Positions 6,538-9,877 of a stretch of 9,877 nucleotides of DNA are shown here, piece by piece. The DNA lies in assembly GCA_021156385.1 (NCBI GenBank), contig JAJNDL010000019.1, positions 1 to 9,877 on the forward strand, in the 5' to 3' direction. The DNA comes from Moraxellaceae bacterium. GTDB lineage: Bacteria > Pseudomonadota > Gammaproteobacteria > Pseudomonadales > Moraxellaceae. The translations under genes and the position numbers were made by a program. Each line of letters opens with the position of its first letter. The stretch's first letter is position 1. Under the pieces are notes generated by a model, which saw only the letters and a program-made list of their open reading frames with translations, searched no databases and had not been told where the DNA came from.

Positions 6538-9500
6538 TTACCCCACGAATACCCGGGCATTGCGGAACAGGCGCATCCAGGAACCGTCCTCCTGCCAGTC
6601 GTCCGGATGCCAGCTGTGCTGGACGGCGCGGAACACGCGCTCCGGATGCGGCATCAGGATGGTGGCGCGGCCGTCGCGCGTGGTGATGCCCGTCATGCCG
6701 CCGGGCGAGCCGTTGGGATTGAGCGGATAGCTCTCCGTGACATGCCCGGCATGGTCAATATAGCGCAGCGCCACGAGGCCGCTGCCGGGCAGCGCATCGA
6801 GGCGCTCCGGCGTATCGCTGACCCGGCCCTCGCCGTGGGCCACGGCGATCGGCATGCGCGAGCCGGCCATGCCGGCCAGCAGCACGGATGGCGACTGCTG
6901 CACCTCCACCATCACGGTACGGGCCTCGAACTGCTCGCTGGTATTGCGCAGGAAGCGCGGCCAGTGATCGGCGCCGGGGATCAGGTCCTTGAGCTGGGAC
7001 ATCATCTGGCAGCCGTTGCAAACGCCGAGCGAGAAAGTCTCGTTGCGGGCGAAGAACGCGGCGAACTCGTCGCGCGCGCGCGGATTGAACAGCACCGACC
7101 TGGCCCAGCCACCGCCGGCGCCAAGCACGTCACCATAGGAGAAGCCTCCGCAGGCCACCAGGCCGGCAAAGTCCCTCAACGAAACGCGGCCGGAGATGAT
7201 GTCGCTCATGTGCACGTCGATGGACTGGAAACCGGCACGGTCGAAGGCAGCCGCCATCTCGAGCTGGCCGTTCACGCCCTGCTCACGCAGCACGGCCACC
7301 CGGGGACGAACGCCGGTTGCGATAAAAGGCGCCGCGACATCCTCGTTCACGTCATAGCGCAACGCGACATGCAGGCCGCGGTCGTCACGATCGTCGAGGC
7401 GTGCGAACTCCTGGGCCGCGCAGTCGGCATTGTCGCGCAACGCCTGGATGCGGTAGCTGGTCTCGGCCCAGGTCTTCTGCAGGTCGGAACGTTCCCGAGC
7501 GAAGACACAGCCGCCATTCCACTGGATCGCCAGCGTATCGCCCTCGAATACGGAACCAATCACGGTGACGCCGTCGGCCAGCAGCGAACCGGCAAATGCA
7601 GCCGTGACGACGTCGATATCGCCGCGCCGTACCTGTACCACCGCACCCAGCTCCTCGTTGAACAGCATGGGCAGCAGCTGCGATTGGCTGCCCTCCAGCT
7701 CGAGAGTCACGCCAGCGCGGCCGGCAAAGGCCATTTCGCAAACGGTGGCAAACAGCCCCCCATCGCTACGGTCGTGGTAGGCCAGAAGCTTGTTCTGGGC
7801 ATTCAGCGACTGGATGCCATTGAAGAAAGCCTTGAGCGTTGCTGCATCGTCCACATCAGGCGCAACGTTTCCGATAGCGCCATAGACCTGGGCCAGAGCC
7901 GAACCACCGAGACGGTTCTTGCCGAGTCCGAGATCGATCAGCATGAGTACTGTGTCACCTTGGTCGGTGCGCAACCGCGGCGTCAGGACCTTGCGCACGT
8001 CGGTCACGGGTGCGAAGGCCGATACGATCAGCGACAACGGTGCGGTGACGGATTTCTTCTCGCCGTTGTCGTCCCACACGGTACGCATCGACAGGGAGTC
8101 CTTGCCTACGGGAATGGCGATGCCGAGCTGCGGGCAGATTTCCATGCCGACGGTCTTCACCGCATCGAAAAGGTTCTCGTCTTCCTTGCCGTAGCCTGCG
8201 GCTGCCATCCAGTTCGCCGAGAGCTTGATGTCACCGAGCCGCGCAATCGGGCTTGCGGCGATGTTGGTCAACGCCTCGCCCACCGCCATGCGCGCCGATG
8301 CCCTGGCATCGATCAGCGCCAGCGGCGTGCGCTCCCCCATGGCCATGGCCTCACCGGCGTAGGTCTGATACCCGGTCGCCGTCACGGCACAGTCGGCCAC
8401 CGGTACCTGCCACGGCCCGACCATCTGCTCGCGGGCGACAAGGCCGGTAATCGACCGGTCGCCAATGGTGATGAGGAAGGACTTGCTGGCCACCGTCGGC
8501 AGCCGCAGTACACGCGTCGCCGCCTCCTCGAGATCCATGGCGCTGATATCGAAGGCCTTCTGTACCAGCGGTTTGCGGGACACCTTGCGGGTCATGCGCG
8601 GCGCTTTGCCAAGCAGCACCTGCATCGGCATGTCAACCGGGTGGTTGTCGAAGTGCGGGTCGGCCACCTTGAGTTCCTGCACCGCGGTAGCCTCGCCGAG
8701 CACCGCGTACGGGCAGCGCTCGCGCGCGCAGATCGCCTCGAACTCGGCCAGCCGGGAAGGTGAAACGGCCAGGACATAGCGCTCCTGCGCCTCGTTGCAC
8801 CAGACCTCGACGGGGCGCATGCCGGGCTCGAGATTGGGGATGGCGCGCAGGTTCAGCGTGGCTCCGAGGTCGTGCTCGTGCACAAGCTCGGGCATGGCAT
8901 TGGACAGGCCGCCGGCACCGACGTCATGCAGGGAGACGATGGGATTGCTCTCGCCCATGGCCCAGCACACGTCGATGACCTCCTGGCAGCGGCGTTCCAT
9001 CTCGGGGTTGTCGCGCTGCACCGAGGCGAAATCGAGGTTCTCGGTGCTGGCACCGCTTGCCATCGAGGAAGCTGCCCCGCCACCAAGGCCGATCAGCAAT
9101 GCCGGGCCGCCCAGCACGATGAGTCGGTCGCCCGGCTGGATGGGATTCTTCTGCACATGCTGGCCGCGGATGTTGCCGTAGCCGCCAGCAATCATGATGG
9201 GCTTGTGATAGCCGCGCACTTCCTCGCCGTCGAGACCGTTGACCTTCATTTCGAAGCTGCGGAAGTAACCACAGAGATTGGGGCGGCCGAACTCATTATT
9301 GAAGGCAGCGCCGCCCAGCGGCCCTTCGATCATGATGTCGAGTGCGGAAACGATGCGGCCAGGCTTGCCATAGTCCTGCTCCCAAGGCTGGAGGAAGCCG
9401 GGAATCTTCAGATTGGATACGGTGAAGCCGGTAAGGCCCGCTTTGGGCTTGCCACCCCGGCCGGTGGCGCCCTCGTCACGAATTTCGCCACCGGAGCCCG

Positions 9501-9876
9501 TGGATGCGCCCGGGAAGGGTGAGATGGCCGTCGGGTGATTGTGCGTTTCCACCTTCATCAGGATGTGCACGTCTTCGCTGGAGTAGCCGTACTGGTGGTT
9601 GGCAGGCTCAGGGAAGAAACGGGCCGCTTGGTGCCCGGTGATGACCGCAGCGTTGTCCTTGTAGGCGGAAAGGATGTTGTCCGGTGCCTGTGCGTAGGTG
9701 TTCTTGATCATCTGGAAGAGCGAGTGGTCCTGCTCCTCCCCGTCGATAATCCAGCTGGCATTGAATATCTTGTGGCGACAGTGCTCCGAGTTCGCCTGGG
9801 CGAACATCATCAGCTCGACGTCAGTAGGATTGCGTTCAAGGGCGCGGAAGCTGTCGACCAGGTAATCGATCTCGTC
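6538..9876 (-). CDS. purL: Phosphoribosylformylglycinamidine synthase, long form (5' partial)
   Basis: PurL makes FGAM from FGAR, glutamine and ATP in step four of de novo purine synthesis, in the cytoplasm. The frame stays open past the internal Met at 9810 to the right edge. The first visible residues are [10 protein letters not shown], then [12 protein letters not shown], as in enterobacterial PurL just after its N-terminal and linker region. About 180-200 residues are missing. In order come [20 protein letters not shown] with [14 protein letters not shown] (synthetase domain), [23 protein letters not shown], the second synthetase half with PVGKDSLSM and HDRSDGGL, and a fused C-terminal glutamine amidotransferase. 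The amidotransferase triad is visible: Cys in GVCNGCQ (codon 7018-7020) and His and Glu in MPHPER near the C-terminus. The fused single-chain form (E. coli about 1295 residues) is usual for gamma- and betaproteobacteria, unlike the split PurS/PurQ/PurL set. I see no broken motif. Its promoter lies beyond the window. Confidence 0.98.
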   Translation of the reverse strand, partial: DEIDYLVDSFRALERNPTDVELMMFAQANSEHCRHKIFNASWIIDGEEQDHSLFQMIKNTYAQAPDNILSAYKDNAAVITGHQAARFFPEPANHQYGYSSEDVHILMKVETHNHPTAISPFPGASTGSGGEIRDEGATGRGGKPKAGLTGFTVSNLKIPGFLQPWEQDYGKPGRIVSALDIMIEGPLGGAAFNNEFGRPNLCGYFRSFEMKVNGLDGEEVRGYHKPIMIAGGYGNIRGQHVQKNPIQPGDRLIVLGGPALLIGLGGGAASSMASGASTENLDFASVQRDNPEMERRCQEVIDVCWAMGESNPIVSLHDVGAGGLSNAMPELVHEHDLGATLNLRAIPNLEPGMRPVEVWCNEAQERYVLAVSPSRLAEFEAICARERCPYAVLGEATAVQELKVADPHFDNHPVDMPMQVLLGKAPRMTRKVSRKPLVQKAFDISAMDLEEAATRVLRLPTVASKSFLITIGDRSITGLVAREQMVGPWQVPVADCAVTATGYQTYAGEAMAMGERTPLALIDARASARMAVGEALTNIAASPIARLGDIKLSANWMAAAGYGKEDENLFDAVKTVGMEICPQLGIAIPVGKDSLSMRTVWDDNGEKKSVTAPLSLIVSAFAPVTDVRKVLTPRLRTDQGDTVLMLIDLGLGKNRLGGSALAQVYGAIGNVAPDVDDAATLKAFFNGIQSLNAQNKLLAYHDRSDGGLFATVCEMAFAGRAGVTLELEGSQSQLLPMLFNEELGAVVQVRRGDIDVVTAAFAGSLLADGVTVIGSVFEGDTLAIQWNGGCVFARERSDLQKTWAETSYRIQALRDNADCAAQEFARLDDRDDRGLHVALRYDVNEDVAAPFIATGVRPRVAVLREQGVNGQLEMAAAFDRAGFQSIDVHMSDIISGRVSLRDFAGLVACGGFSYGDVLGAGGGWARSVLFNPRARDEFAAFFARNETFSLGVCNGCQMMSQLKDLIPGADHWPRFLRNTSEQFEARTVMVEVQQSPSVLLAGMAGSRMPIAVAHGEGRVSDTPERLDALPGSGLVALRYIDHAGHVTESYPLNPNGSPGGMTGITTRDGRATILMPHPERVFRAVQHSWHPDDWQEDGSWMRLFRNARVFVG

Positions 9877-9877
9877 G

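Noticed and set aside
6499..8763. A 754-codon open frame on the plus strand, antisense to purL
   Set aside because: It lies wholly across purL and its 3' flank, where purL has every family motif. The translation is rich in His, Gly, Ala and Arg with no recognisable domain, as expected for the complement of GC-rich codons.

Overview
The window is GC-rich, densely coded proteobacterial chromosome. A BarA/GacS-type tripartite hybrid kinase and a long-form purL suggest a gamma- or betaproteobacterium. I cannot assign a genus. There are six real genes: three on the plus strand from the left edge, then three on the minus strand. I see no tRNA, rRNA, CRISPR array, insertion sequence or phage gene.

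Left (2-2302, +): the C-terminal bulk of a membrane-bound hybrid sensor kinase. It runs HAMP, coiled coil, HisKA, HATPase, degenerate receiver, active receiver, Hpt. Its N-terminal sensor part lies outside the window.

Centre (2451-4984, +): two acyl-CoA dehydrogenase (ACAD) genes 32 bp apart, clearly an operon, closed by a strong rho-independent hairpin at 5002-5035. These are the most interesting genes here. The first has lost the FAD/substrate-side motifs and the catalytic glutamate. It keeps the Arg and QxxGGxG residues that an ACAD donates to the FAD of its partner subunit. The second keeps the FAD-site motif and catalytic Glu but has lost the donated residues. This mirror-image loss predicts an obligate heteromeric enzyme with one active site per heterodimer, as in the mycobacterial alpha2beta2 steroid-side-chain dehydrogenases.

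Right (minus strand): purL (purine synthesis, N-terminus cut by the right edge), then a small PII-like YqfO/NIF3-insert protein 25 bp downstream, then an AraC-family regulator. The regulator converges on the ACAD operon across the terminator. Its upstream gap holds four copies of a TGTCG(C/G) half-site, a likely operator. The regulator could control the neighbouring ACAD pair or itself, but nothing in the sequence proves this.
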